Assembly: GCA_039931675.1 (NCBI GenBank)
Contig: JBDTRM010000023.1
Span: 1-64,000, forward strand
DNA from: JAEUTH01 sp039931675
GTDB taxonomy: Bacteria; Bacteroidota; Bacteroidia; AKYH767-A; OLB10
Length of the DNA: 64,000 nucleotides
Reading direction: 5' to 3'
Each line of letters opens with the position of its first letter. Position 1 is the first letter of the stretch. The notes beneath the pieces were generated by a model. That model searched no databases. It was not told the origin of the DNA and saw only the letters and a program-made list of their open reading frames with translations. This document shows, in pieces, positions 9,459 through 18,833 of this stretch. The translations under genes were made by a program, and so were the position numbers.

Positions 9459-11675
9459 ATGAAAAAAAATCTAACCCTTATTATTGTTTGTGCATTTGCA
9501 TTTTGCAATCATGCGTTTTCGCAAAACACATTTCCTGCAACAGGCAGTGTTGGTATAGGAACTTCAACACCTAATTCATCATCATTGCTTGAAATTAAAT
9601 CAACAACTAAAGGAATTCTAATTCCTCGCATGACCAAAGTGCAACGTGATGCCATTGCTTCTCCGACATCCGGATTGCTGATTTATCAAACTAACAGCAG
9701 CCCTGGTTTTTATTATTACTCCGGTTCAGCCTGGAGTGCGCTTAAAGTAAATAGCGTGAAAGGTTTAAACGACAATGTATTTATCGGGTTAAATGCAGGA
9801 ACAGGAAACACAATAGGAACAGGGAACATTGCTCTCGGCAAAGGAGCGTTGCAATTAAATAATGAAGTAATAGGAAATATTGCCATTGGCGATTCGGCTA
9901 ATTATGCCTGTGTTGGACAAAATTATTACTTCGGCAGTGTCGCCATTGGTTACAAGGCAATGAGAAATAATACCGCTGATGCAAATGTCGGCATTGGATA
10001 TTATGCCTTAACTGCTAATACAACTGGGGTTCAAAACACAGCAGTTGGAACCTGGCCTCTATACCAAAACACTACCGGTACTGCTAACACTGCCTTTGGT
10101 TACCGTTCAATGTCGGCTAATACAACAGGAAGTTATAACACCGCGGTGGGAAATAGGTCTTTGTATGGTGGCACCGGAGATTACAATACTGCCGTTGGAA
10201 ACCAGGCTTTGGCTAACAATTCAAGCGGAGGTAATAATACAGCGGTTGGTTGTTATTCCCTTTTACTCAATACAACAGGCCATGAAAATACTGCTGTAGG
10301 TACAAATGCTTTATATGCCAATACAACAGGATACGGCAATACAGCCGTAGGTAATTTGGCATTGAATAACAACACGACTGGAAATGAAAACATTTCTGTA
10401 GGTTTTCATTCCATGTTAAATAATAAAACAGGTGTATTCAATGTCGCAATAGGACCCGAGTGTCTAATGTCAAATACAGTGGGCAGTTCAAACATTGCTA
10501 TTGGCGAATACGCTATGTTTGCTGCTGATTCAGGTTATCATAATATCGCAATAGGCACACATTCGCTTGAGGATAATAAAGCAGGGAATAATAATATTGC
10601 CTGTGGTTTTTATTCTCTGACTAATAATACAACCGGTTCAAATAATATCGCATTAGGAGCGAATACTTTAGTCTTAAATCAAACCGGGAGCAATAATATC
10701 GGTTTGGGTAATGGAACTTTAACACAGACATTGAGTGGGACAGATAATGTTGCCATAGGCAACCAATCAATGTATAACAATGTAACAGGAATATTAAATG
10801 TAGCACTTGGCAATCAAAGTGGCTACATTGGAACAGCTAATTTGAACAATACATATATAGGTTATGATGCTAACAACAGTACAAGCACAAATTATGGCAA
10901 CGCAACTGCGCTTGGTAATGCTTCTCGAATTACTGCAAACAGCCAGGTAAGGATTGGAAATGCTAATGTTTCTTCTATTGGCGGTTATGTGGACTGGAGT
11001 AACATAAGCGATGGCCGATACAAGAAAAATATTAAAGAAAACGTAAAAGGTTTGGAGTTCATCAGGCTGTTGCGTCCAGTTACCTATAACCTGAATGTTA
11101 CAGGTTTAAATGTTTTTTTAAATATTAATGATTCTGTAAATAAAGCAGGTGTTGAAGCAAAAGAAAAAGAATTGCAAACCGGTTTCATAGCACAAGAGGT
11201 AGAAGCGGCAGCAAAAAAAACTGATTATGATTTCAGCGGAGTGGACAAACCGAAAAATGAAAACGACCTATATGGTTTGCGTTATGCTGAGTTTACTGTG
11301 CCGTTAGTTAAAGCAGTTCAGGAGTTGGATAAAGAAAATCAGGAGCTAAAAAAATCTTTAATCGAAATGCAACAGCAACTTAATGCACTTACAAACAATC
11401 AGAAAATATCATCACAAAATATTTCACAGGCACAATTAACCATTACTCCAAATCCGACAAATGATATTGCAAGAGTCACAATCACATCACCTGATAAAAA
11501 TCAAGCACTCGTTTTAAAAATTACTGATGCATCAGGAAAACTAATTCATACCGAAAATGTAAAAGGAAATTCAGTATATGAATTTAATACCTCGTCATTG
11601 AGTAAAGGAAATTATTTGGTGCAACTCTGTAATCAAAATGAAATCCTACAATCACAAAAATTAATTGTTCAATAA
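9459..11675 (+). CDS. T9SS-exported repeat protein with S74 chaperone domain (head B, tail II)
   Basis: The largest array member, 738 residues from the ATG at 9459. I chose this start because MKKNLTLIIVCAFAFCNHAFSQ is a normal signal peptide, while the upstream extension (to 9417) is not. The B head follows (NTFPATGSVGIGTS, RMTKVQRDAIASP), with roughly 22 repeats such as NTTGYGNTAVGNLAL. The S74 domain starts at S517 with K522 (S-D-G-R-Y-K). A coiled coil and a type II sorting tail (ITPNP...KLIVQ) end it. It heads the second two-gene unit: 26 bases separate it from the next gene, with no terminator. This combines a B head with the tail type seen elsewhere only after an A head. Confidence 0.9.
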   Translation: MKKNLTLIIVCAFAFCNHAFSQNTFPATGSVGIGTSTPNSSSLLEIKSTTKGILIPRMTKVQRDAIASPTSGLLIYQTNSSPGFYYYSGSAWSALKVNSVKGLNDNVFIGLNAGTGNTIGTGNIALGKGALQLNNEVIGNIAIGDSANYACVGQNYYFGSVAIGYKAMRNNTADANVGIGYYALTANTTGVQNTAVGTWPLYQNTTGTANTAFGYRSMSANTTGSYNTAVGNRSLYGGTGDYNTAVGNQALANNSSGGNNTAVGCYSLLLNTTGHENTAVGTNALYANTTGYGNTAVGNLALNNNTTGNENISVGFHSMLNNKTGVFNVAIGPECLMSNTVGSSNIAIGEYAMFAADSGYHNIAIGTHSLEDNKAGNNNIACGFYSLTNNTTGSNNIALGANTLVLNQTGSNNIGLGNGTLTQTLSGTDNVAIGNQSMYNNVTGILNVALGNQSGYIGTANLNNTYIGYDANNSTSTNYGNATALGNASRITANSQVRIGNANVSSIGGYVDWSNISDGRYKKNIKENVKGLEFIRLLRPVTYNLNVTGLNVFLNINDSVNKAGVEAKEKELQTGFIAQEVEAAAKKTDYDFSGVDKPKNENDLYGLRYAEFTVPLVKAVQELDKENQELKKSLIEMQQQLNALTNNQKISSQNISQAQLTITPNPTNDIARVTITSPDKNQALVLKITDASGKLIHTENVKGNSVYEFNTSSLSKGNYLVQLCNQNEILQSQKLIVQ

Positions 11676-11701
11676 AATCATTAATAACAATAAAAAAAAT
11701 C

Positions 11702-13780
11702 ATGAAAAATTTAGAAACCAAATTCAAGAAATCTTTATTAGTTATAGTAGCATCACTTATAATTAATAATGTAGCGCATGCACAATCAAATTATTTTGCA
11801 GGCAATGGTGCAGGCGCAGGCAATTCTGGTGTTGGGTTAACAGGAGTTGGTGCCAATGCCTTACATTCATCAAACAGTGGATCATTTAATTCCGCTTTTG
11901 GCTATGCTGCATTATTTAGTAACACCACCGGATCTGATAATGTGGCTATGGGTGCTTTCCCTTTACAAAACAACATTAGCGGGAACCATAATATTGCCAT
12001 AGGCAATTATACATTGAATTTTAATACAACAGGCTCCGACAATACTGCACATGGATTCAAAGCGCTTTATTCAAATACAACTGGTTCATTTAATACTGCC
12101 AGTGGTTCTGGTGCACTTTATTCTAATACAACAGGCGTGGTCAATACTGCCGATGGTGATGGAGCACTTTATTCTAATACAACAGGCAGTTATAATACTG
12201 CAAATGGTGAGGGAGCACTTTATTCTAATACAACAGTTGGTTATAATAGTGCAAATGGTTCTGAAGCACTTTATTCTAATACAACAGGCTATTATAATAC
12301 TGCAAATGGATTTAGTGCGCTTAGCCAGAATACAACAGGATTCGGTAATACTGCCAATGGAATTTCTGCCCTTTATTATAATACAACAGGCTCTTATAAT
12401 ACAGCCAATGGAGCTGCAGCTCTTTATAATAATATAACTGGCAATGATAATATCGCAATGGGACATGACGCCCTTTTTAATAATTATTCAGGTTCGGGTT
12501 GCAATGCCATCGGAAACAATGCATTGTATCATAACTCAACGGGTTTGAATGGCAATGCTTTTGGTTATAGCTGTCTTTTTTCCAACACTGTTGGCTCCGA
12601 AAACGCTGCCTTCGGTCACAAGGCCATGTACTATAACGATAGCGGAAGTTATAACAGTGCCTTTGGAAACTATGCGCTTTTCAATAACAAGACAGGCAAT
12701 AAGAATTGCTCATTTGGTACATACACGTTAGGTGCGAATACTACAGGCTTTGCGAATTGTGCTTTTGGTTTCAACGCGCTGGCTGCTAACACTACTGGTG
12801 TTGGGAATGCAGCAATGGGTGATTCTGCACTCGACCATAACACTACAGGGTATAACAATATTGCTATCGGGCGTAACACTTTGCATCAGAGTCTTACAGG
12901 TTACAATAACACAGCCATAGGCAGATATGCTGGCGCATTGCGCAGTGCATATACAAAGTGTACTTTTTTAGGATGCAATACCGATGCATCTTTATCAGGA
13001 TTAGTGAATGCAACTGCAATTGGTTTTAGCGCTTCTGTTGATGCAAGTAATAAAGTAAGAGTAGGGAGCACAGCAGTTACTTCCATTGGTGGACAGGTTG
13101 GCTGGACTACACTTTCAGATTTACGTTTGAAAGAAAATATTAATGAAAGCAAATTAGGTTTGGATTTTATTCTTCGATTAAATCCAGTTACTTATAATTA
13201 TAAAGATGAAGGTCAACGCGGAATTCTATACACTGGTTTGATTGCTCAAGAAGTAGATGCTGCTGCAAAAAAAGAAGGAGTTGAGTTTAGTGGTGTGGAT
13301 AAGAATGGAGAATACTGGGGAATACGATATGGGGATTTGACAGTGCCTCTTGTTAAAGCAGTGCAGGAAATGAATGAAGAATTGAAAATGAAAAATGAAA
13401 AATTGGAAGGCAATGTTGTTGATTTGAAAAATGAAATTGCAAATATGAAATCGTGTCTCGAAACTTTATGCAATGACAACGAAGCAAAATCATTGAATCA
13501 AATTTCCCCCTTTGGGGGCCAGAGGGCTTTATTCCAAAACCAACCAAACCCTTTCAACAAAACAACTGTTATCAGTTACCAGTTAAAGAGTGGTGATGCA
13601 AATGCAAAAATCATCATCCGCGATTTGAACGGCAATCTTGTTAAAGAAGTTGCTTTATCGCAAACCGGCAAAGGACAGGCAACTATAAATGCAAACGAAC
13701 TTGCGCAGGGAACTTATACCTATACGCTTGAAGTTAACGGTACAAGTGTTGACACGAAGTTGATGGTGCTTGTGAAATAA
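11702..13780 (+). CDS. T9SS-exported repeat protein with S74 chaperone domain (head A, tail I)
   Basis: 692 residues; signal peptide ending AHAQ, then NYFAGNGAGAG (A head). The repeats include a run with strict 51-base periodicity at 12062-12418 (ALYSNTTG...). The S74 domain starts at S472 with K477 (S-D-L-R-L-K). The linker before the tail reads SPFGGQRALFQNQPNPF: SPFGGQRA comes from a CCCCCTTTGGGGGCC palindrome at 13505-13519, an in-frame repeat insertion absent from the paralogues. The tail-coding DNA 13550-13768 is identical to 3437-3655. It is the second gene of its operon and is followed by a terminator. Confidence 0.9.
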   Translation: MKNLETKFKKSLLVIVASLIINNVAHAQSNYFAGNGAGAGNSGVGLTGVGANALHSSNSGSFNSAFGYAALFSNTTGSDNVAMGAFPLQNNISGNHNIAIGNYTLNFNTTGSDNTAHGFKALYSNTTGSFNTASGSGALYSNTTGVVNTADGDGALYSNTTGSYNTANGEGALYSNTTVGYNSANGSEALYSNTTGYYNTANGFSALSQNTTGFGNTANGISALYYNTTGSYNTANGAAALYNNITGNDNIAMGHDALFNNYSGSGCNAIGNNALYHNSTGLNGNAFGYSCLFSNTVGSENAAFGHKAMYYNDSGSYNSAFGNYALFNNKTGNKNCSFGTYTLGANTTGFANCAFGFNALAANTTGVGNAAMGDSALDHNTTGYNNIAIGRNTLHQSLTGYNNTAIGRYAGALRSAYTKCTFLGCNTDASLSGLVNATAIGFSASVDASNKVRVGSTAVTSIGGQVGWTTLSDLRLKENINESKLGLDFILRLNPVTYNYKDEGQRGILYTGLIAQEVDAAAKKEGVEFSGVDKNGEYWGIRYGDLTVPLVKAVQEMNEELKMKNEKLEGNVVDLKNEIANMKSCLETLCNDNEAKSLNQISPFGGQRALFQNQPNPFNKTTVISYQLKSGDANAKIIIRDLNGNLVKEVALSQTGKGQATINANELAQGTYTYTLEVNGTSVDTKLMVLVK
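12062..12418 (+). repeat. Seven 51-bp tandem coding repeats
   Basis: Units begin at 12062, 12113, 12164, 12215, 12266, 12317 and 12368, each encoding 17 residues (ALYSNTTG...NTANG...). The core GCACTTTATTCTAATACAAC is identical in the four units from 12113 to 12266. One unit has NTTVGYNSANG where neighbours have NTTGxYNTANG. Period and identity suggest recent expansion by slippage or unequal recombination. Confidence 0.85.
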
Positions 13781-13802
13781 ACCGAAATCCATTTTGTTTT
13801 TG

Positions 13803-13837
13803 AAAGGTTGTTGCATGAAAGTGCTGCAACCTTTTTT
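13803..13837 (+). terminator. Intrinsic terminator of the repeated family
   Basis: AAAGGTTGTTGCA, loop TGAAAG, TGCTGCAACCTTTTTT; a strong hairpin with T-run ending the second operon. Confidence 0.8.
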
Positions 13838-13965
13838 CGTTTATATACTGCAAATGCAGTATTTTCTTTTAAACGAAAATCTTTTCTTTTACAGTCGCAA
13901 TGCTGCTCCTCAAAAGTTTGTTGTTGCAAGGTTTTATCAATTACAGACACTAAAAACTAATTACG

Positions 13966-15783
13966 ATGAAAAAAAATCTACTACACATTACAATCATTTT
14001 GTGCTTTGCAGCGAATGCATTTTCACAAAACACATTCCCTTCAACAGGTGCGACCGGTATCGGAACAGCATCTCCAAACGGAAAATCTATTTTGGAAATT
14101 AAAAGCACTACTAAAGGTGTGCTGTTACCGCGCATGACAAAAACGCAACGCGATGCCATTACTGCTCCGCCTGATGGATTAATCATTTATCAAACAGATA
14201 ATAATGCCGGAATTTATTATTACCAGGGAGCTTGGAAAGCTGCAAACAATGTGCGCGGGTTAAACAATAATTTATTCATTGGTCAAAATGCAGGCAACTC
14301 AACCACTACTGCCACAAGTAATATAGCATTGGGCAGAGCTGCGCTTAAAAATAATACTGACCGCGCTATGCTCATTGCAATTGGTGATTCAACATTAATG
14401 AATAATGCTGTGGGTGTTTCGCAAACTTATTACTCGGTAGGCAATGTCGCCATTGGACATTGTGTTTTGCAAAACAATCTCGCAGGCTACAACAACACCG
14501 GAATTGGTTTTGAGGTATTAAAACTCACCACCGATGGACATGAGAATACAGGAGTTGGTCATCGTGCTTTATATGATAATACTTACGGAAGTTCCAATTG
14601 CGCTTTTGGTGTGAGTTCTCTCACCAACAATACGCTTGGTTCGTATAATACCTGTTACGGTTACCGGTCTATGATTTACAATACGACAGGCAATTATAAT
14701 ACTGCTCTCGGAAACAGCGCAATGGCAAATAACATAAGCGGAACCCGCAACACAGCGGCCGGGCTGAATTCGCTTAGCTACAATACGTATGGAAATTATA
14801 ATGCAGGTTTTGGATATGGTACATTGGATTATACTACATCATCTGAATACAATACTGCAATAGGTTACAATGCAGGAAACTTTTATAACCACGGTTACAA
14901 TAATGTTTTTGTAGGTTCCAATACCAATACTAATGGAGCGGGGTATTACAATGTTATTGCTATCGGACAGGGAACAGTATGCACCAATGTGAGCCAGGCG
15001 CGCTTTGGAAATTCTTCTACAACTTCTTATGGAGGTTATGCCGACTGGACTGATATCAGTGACGGACGTTACAAGAGCGGCATACAGGAAAATGTTCCGG
15101 GGCTGACATTCATCAATAAATTAAAACCAATTACTTATCATCTTGAAGCAGGCAAACTGGATGCTTTTCTGCATAAAAATACACCTCCCGAAAATCAATT
15201 GAGCGGAGCTGCAAAAAGCATTCATGAAAAAGCTTTGAAAGAAAAAGAACAAATTACTTATACCGGTTTTATTGCACAAGATGTTGAGGCAGCAGCAAAA
15301 GAACTTGATTTTGATTTTTCAGGAGTGGATGCAGCAAAAAATGAAAATGACGTTTATGGTTTGCGTTATGCAAAGTTCACTGTTCCTCTCGTTAAAGCAG
15401 TGCAGGAGCTAAGCGCGAAGAATGAAAAATTAGAACAACAGGTTGCAGCATTGGAAAGTTTAATCAGACAGCAAGGTGATGCAAATAAATCGGCAGTTAA
15501 CAATGAGCAATTGGCAACGGGCAATTCACAATTATTCCAAAATCAACCAAACCCTTTCAACAAAACAACTGTAATTAATTATCAGCTAAAGAGTGGTGAT
15601 GCAAATGCAAAAATCATTATCCGCGATTTGAATGGCAATCTTGTTAAACAGGTTAACTTATCACAAACCGGCAAAGGACAGGTAACTATAAATGCAAACG
15701 AACTTGCACAGGGAACTTATACCTATACGCTTGAAGTTAACGGAACAAGTGTTGACACTAAATTGATGGTGTTGGTAAAATAA
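13966..15783 (+). CDS. T9SS-exported repeat protein with S74 chaperone domain (head B, tail I)
   Basis: Last member of the array, 605 residues. The signal peptide ends NAFSQ, then NTFPSTGATGIG and RMTKTQRDAITAPPDG (B head). About a dozen ~17-residue repeats follow. The S74 domain starts at S365 with K370 (S-D-G-R-Y-K) and has the B-type insert with FLHKNTPPENQ. A coiled coil (NEKLEQQVAALESLIRQQ) leads to NNEQLATGNSQLFQNQPNPF and a type I tail. Unlike the operon members it has its own spacer (13781-13965) and its own terminator. Confidence 0.9.
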   Translation: MKKNLLHITIILCFAANAFSQNTFPSTGATGIGTASPNGKSILEIKSTTKGVLLPRMTKTQRDAITAPPDGLIIYQTDNNAGIYYYQGAWKAANNVRGLNNNLFIGQNAGNSTTTATSNIALGRAALKNNTDRAMLIAIGDSTLMNNAVGVSQTYYSVGNVAIGHCVLQNNLAGYNNTGIGFEVLKLTTDGHENTGVGHRALYDNTYGSSNCAFGVSSLTNNTLGSYNTCYGYRSMIYNTTGNYNTALGNSAMANNISGTRNTAAGLNSLSYNTYGNYNAGFGYGTLDYTTSSEYNTAIGYNAGNFYNHGYNNVFVGSNTNTNGAGYYNVIAIGQGTVCTNVSQARFGNSSTTSYGGYADWTDISDGRYKSGIQENVPGLTFINKLKPITYHLEAGKLDAFLHKNTPPENQLSGAAKSIHEKALKEKEQITYTGFIAQDVEAAAKELDFDFSGVDAAKNENDVYGLRYAKFTVPLVKAVQELSAKNEKLEQQVAALESLIRQQGDANKSAVNNEQLATGNSQLFQNQPNPFNKTTVINYQLKSGDANAKIIIRDLNGNLVKQVNLSQTGKGQVTINANELAQGTYTYTLEVNGTSVDTKLMVLVK

Positions 15784-15808
15784 ACAATTCAAATTTACTT
15801 TCATTACT

Positions 15809-15847
15809 AAAGGTTGTTGCATTTAAAAAGTGCAGCAGCCTTTTTAC
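15809..15847 (+). terminator. Intrinsic terminator of the repeated family
   Basis: AAAGGTTGTTGCA, A/T-rich loop, TGCAGCAGCCTTTTT after the last fibre gene. Confidence 0.75.
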
Positions 15848-15897
15848 TTTTAAGAATATGCAGAGGTAGAGCTTTGAAATGAGCATAAGAGAAGCAA

Positions 15898-15930
15898 ATG
15901 GATACTAAACTGATGATAGTTACGAAATAA
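15898..15930 (+). pseudogene. Relic of a type I sorting-tail end
   Basis: These 33 bases read M-D-T-K-L-M-I-V-T-K-stop, matching the V-D-T-K-L-M-V-L-V-K-stop that ends every type I tail. No usable reading frame precedes it. It lies 115 bases beyond an intact tail, so it looks like the leftover of a duplicated 3' end. I see nothing recognisable in the remaining spacer 15931-16244. Confidence 0.6.
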
Positions 15931-16244
15931 ATACTCCAAACTAAGCCTCACCTATCTTATGGGAAAAACTTAAAATACCACAGATGCTGTATTTTTTAGA
16001 GTACTCAAATGATGTAGGTTTACATTATTAATAACAATTACAATTTTATTGCTATCAGCTAAACACATATACCGTAAAGTAATTTCTTACTGCCGTACAA
16101 TCAGTTTGCGTTGGTATTGCATGCCTGCTAACCGATCATTACAACGTTTAAGCAAAAAATTTAATTATAATGGCATTGTTAACCACTAAAAATAATAAGA
16201 TTATAACAATTACGCATACGATTAATTACAACCAATAAACTTCA

Positions 16245-17291
16245 ATGAAAAATTTCTTCTTAACTCTTGCTTTAGCTTGTTTTGTTATTCAAATTTCACA
16301 AGCCACTATTCGCACTGTATGTAGCATGCCTTACTCACCGGGGCAGTACACCACCTTTGCTGCTGCACATGCTGCTGCCGCTATTAACGATACCATCTAT
16401 GTGCATGGCTCATCGCTTAACTATGGCGCTGTAACTATCAGCAAAACCGGCATTGTGGTAATAGGTGCAGGGCATAACCCTGTAAAGCAAGCGCCATTGC
16501 CGTCTTCATTTACATCCATTACAGTAACCAGCGGTATTAATAACTGCCAGTTTATAGGGTTAACCATGCAAAATTTATTCTTAGGCAATTCAACCAGCAC
16601 GGTGGTAAAACGATGCAAGTTTACGGAGTTGGTAGGAAGTGGTTTAGGTATTTCATGTTCTGGTCCTACTAACAATTTATTAGTAGAAGGAAATGTTTTT
16701 AATCAATGGACAGGTGCCGGTTTTTTAAATATCAATTTTGGAGGTAATACCTGTAGCAACACCATACTTCGAAACAATGTGTTTAGCGGCATGATTATAA
16801 GTAATAGCCCATCCACCTCTCCCCTCACTTTTTTTATAACCAATAATATTTTTCTTGGAGTGGTAAATCCTGTATTTAACAGCATTATAAACGCAACTAT
16901 TAATAATAATATATTTTATCGTTCCTGTCCGCAGGGCGCGGTCACAGGCTGCATTATGAATAATAACATCAGCTTTCAATGTGCCAGTAATACTTTTTCT
17001 GCACCGGGTGCAAATAATTTAGTTGGTGTAAATCCGCAGTTTGTAAATTTCCCGTTGGCAGGCGCTTATTTTGATTATAATCATGATTATGCGCTTGCTG
17101 CCGGTTCACCGGGATTGCTTACAAGCGATGACGGAACCGACCGCGGGGTATATGGCGGCTTCGGTTATAAATTTAATATGACGGGTGAACCTGCAATGGC
17201 TGAGATTACTTTATTCTCTATTACCTCGCCAACAATTATAGCACCGGGCGGCACACTGGATATTACAGTTACCTCTAAGCGGGTTAAGTAA
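16245..17291 (+). CDS. Secreted parallel beta-helix protein
   Basis: 348 residues with a signal peptide (residues 1-20, ending SQA). The body resembles right-handed beta-helix (pectate-lyase-like) proteins: a C-terminal series of N-rich turns such as NNLLVEGNVFNQW, NTILRNNVFSG, FFITNNIFLG and ATINNNIFYRS. GVYGGFGYKFNMTGEPAMAEITLF-type sequence follows. The protein stops at VTSKRVK, where relatives often continue, so it may be truncated. No catalytic residues can be assigned. It lies 35 bases upstream of the next T9SS protein and may be co-transcribed with it. Confidence 0.7.
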   Translation: MKNFFLTLALACFVIQISQATIRTVCSMPYSPGQYTTFAAAHAAAAINDTIYVHGSSLNYGAVTISKTGIVVIGAGHNPVKQAPLPSSFTSITVTSGINNCQFIGLTMQNLFLGNSTSTVVKRCKFTELVGSGLGISCSGPTNNLLVEGNVFNQWTGAGFLNINFGGNTCSNTILRNNVFSGMIISNSPSTSPLTFFITNNIFLGVVNPVFNSIINATINNNIFYRSCPQGAVTGCIMNNNISFQCASNTFSAPGANNLVGVNPQFVNFPLAGAYFDYNHDYALAAGSPGLLTSDDGTDRGVYGGFGYKFNMTGEPAMAEITLFSITSPTIIAPGGTLDITVTSKRVK

Positions 17292-17326
17292 AAAATGCGC
17301 TTTGCTCATACCACAACATTGCCGGC

Positions 17327-18832
17327 ATGAAATATTTTAATGAGAAAATGAATTTTTTTTTTCGCAGGTTGCTCAGGCAATCAGCAAGCCTTATGCTATG
17401 CTGTTTGTTTTATTCCGTTGCAGGTGCACAGCAGATTACTGCAATGGAATATTTTTTTGACAACGACCCGGGCACAGGCAATGCCACACAAATAATAATT
17501 CCATCTCCTGCCGACACCATTACTAAAACTGCAACAATTAATACTACAGGATTGCAGGGCGGTAATCATGTACTCTTCGTCAGAACAAAATTAGCTAATG
17601 GTTTTTGGTCGCTTTATGAACCACGCGAATTTTTTATCAAACCAAACATTATTGGTGCCGAATATTTTTTTGATAGCGACCCCGGTGTTGGTAATGGAAT
17701 TTCATTTGCTGTAACTCCGGCATTTGACCTCGCTACTTTTATTTCAACTATAAATACCACAGGATTGCCAGGCGGCAATCACACTGTTTTTATTCGTACA
17801 AAAGATGAAACGGGTAAGTGGTCGTTATACCAGCCACGCGAATTTTTTATCAAACCAAACATTATTGCTGCCGAATATTTTTTTGATACCGACCCCGGTG
17901 TTGGTAATGGAATTTCAATTTCGATAGCCCCTGCATTTGAACCCGCTACTTTTATTTCAACTATAAATACAGCAGGATTGCCGGGTGGTAATCATATTGT
18001 TTTTATTCGTACAAAAGATGAGTCAGGTAAGTGGTCACTTTATCAACCGCGTGAATTTTATATCAAAACAAATATTATAGCTGCCGAATATTTTATTGAT
18101 ACTGACCCCGGAGTGGGTAATGCAATTCCTTTAGTAATCAACACACTTAGCGATACGGTAAGCATTGACTCTACCATTACCACAGGCTTGCTGCCTTATG
18201 GCACGCATTATATTTTTGTAAGGACCAAAGATGCGCGCAATGTTTGGTCACTTTACGAACCTCATGAATTTACAGTAACTGACCCGCTACCGGTTGAGTG
18301 GTTAAGTTTTAACGCTGAGCGAAAAAATACCGATGCGCTGCTCACATGGGTTACAGGGTCTGAGAAAAATTGTCTCAGGTTTGATGTGGAAAGAATGATA
18401 CCTGAAAATGGAACTGCGTTTTATAAAATTGGTGAAGTGCCCGGAAATGGAAATGCATCAGCAATACATCAATATTATTTTACTGATAGCAATGTAAAAT
18501 GCAAAGGCGCTTGTTATTATCGCATAAGGCAAATTGATTTGAATGGCAACTTTATTTTTTCAAAAATAGTTGCAGTTAATTTCGATAAGGAAAAAACATT
18601 CATCAAACTTTATCCCAATCCGTCATCACAATATTTTACGCTTGATGTAACTGGCGAAAGTGAAGATGTTTTGTCGGTGGAAATTATAAACAGCAACGGA
18701 CAACTTGTATCATCTTATAGTAATCTTTCCTTTCCATACCGTTTCGGAAATGATTTGAAAGCCGGAACCTACTTTGTTGCGATTAAAAAACTCACAGAAA
18801 CCTTACGCTTTAAGATTGTCAAAACAAAATAA
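17327..18832 (+). CDS. T9SS type A protein with four ~71-residue repeats
   Basis: 501 residues. A signal peptide ends AGAQQ; ATG at 17348 (MNFFFRRLL) is a plausible alternative start. Four repeats follow, each opening A-E-Y-F-F-D-x-D-P-G-x-G-N and closing F-I-R-T-K-D-x-x-x-x-W-S-L-Y-x-P-R-E-F. Two central copies are nearly identical at DNA level with a 213-base period (17624 against 17837). The C-terminal half has a fibronectin-like region (LPVEWLSFNAERKNTDALLTW) and a T9SS tail (FIKLYPNPSS...). That tail is unrelated to tails I and II, although a decayed type I tail lies right after the stop. Function unknown; presumably exported to the surface. Confidence 0.8.
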   Translation: MKYFNEKMNFFFRRLLRQSASLMLCCLFYSVAGAQQITAMEYFFDNDPGTGNATQIIIPSPADTITKTATINTTGLQGGNHVLFVRTKLANGFWSLYEPREFFIKPNIIGAEYFFDSDPGVGNGISFAVTPAFDLATFISTINTTGLPGGNHTVFIRTKDETGKWSLYQPREFFIKPNIIAAEYFFDTDPGVGNGISISIAPAFEPATFISTINTAGLPGGNHIVFIRTKDESGKWSLYQPREFYIKTNIIAAEYFIDTDPGVGNAIPLVINTLSDTVSIDSTITTGLLPYGTHYIFVRTKDARNVWSLYEPHEFTVTDPLPVEWLSFNAERKNTDALLTWVTGSEKNCLRFDVERMIPENGTAFYKIGEVPGNGNASAIHQYYFTDSNVKCKGACYYRIRQIDLNGNFIFSKIVAVNFDKEKTFIKLYPNPSSQYFTLDVTGESEDVLSVEIINSNGQLVSSYSNLSFPYRFGNDLKAGTYFVAIKKLTETLRFKIVKTK

Positions 18833-18833
18833 G

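Noticed and set aside
12062..12418. Possible CRISPR array or satellite from regular 51-bp spacing
   Set aside because: No unique spacers between constant repeats; the units are coding, in frame with a signal-peptide protein, and vary as protein repeats do.
12051..12466. Long open frames on both strands (+ 12051-12437, - 12086-12466) rich in Ile, Gln and Cys
   Set aside because: They are shadows of the 51-bp in-frame repeats of the fibre gene; a repeat length divisible by three keeps all frames open. Composition is not protein-like.
13794..14102. 102-residue plus-strand ORF between the fifth and sixth fibre genes
   Set aside because: It runs through the terminator hairpin and then overlaps the signal peptide of the next fibre gene in another frame.
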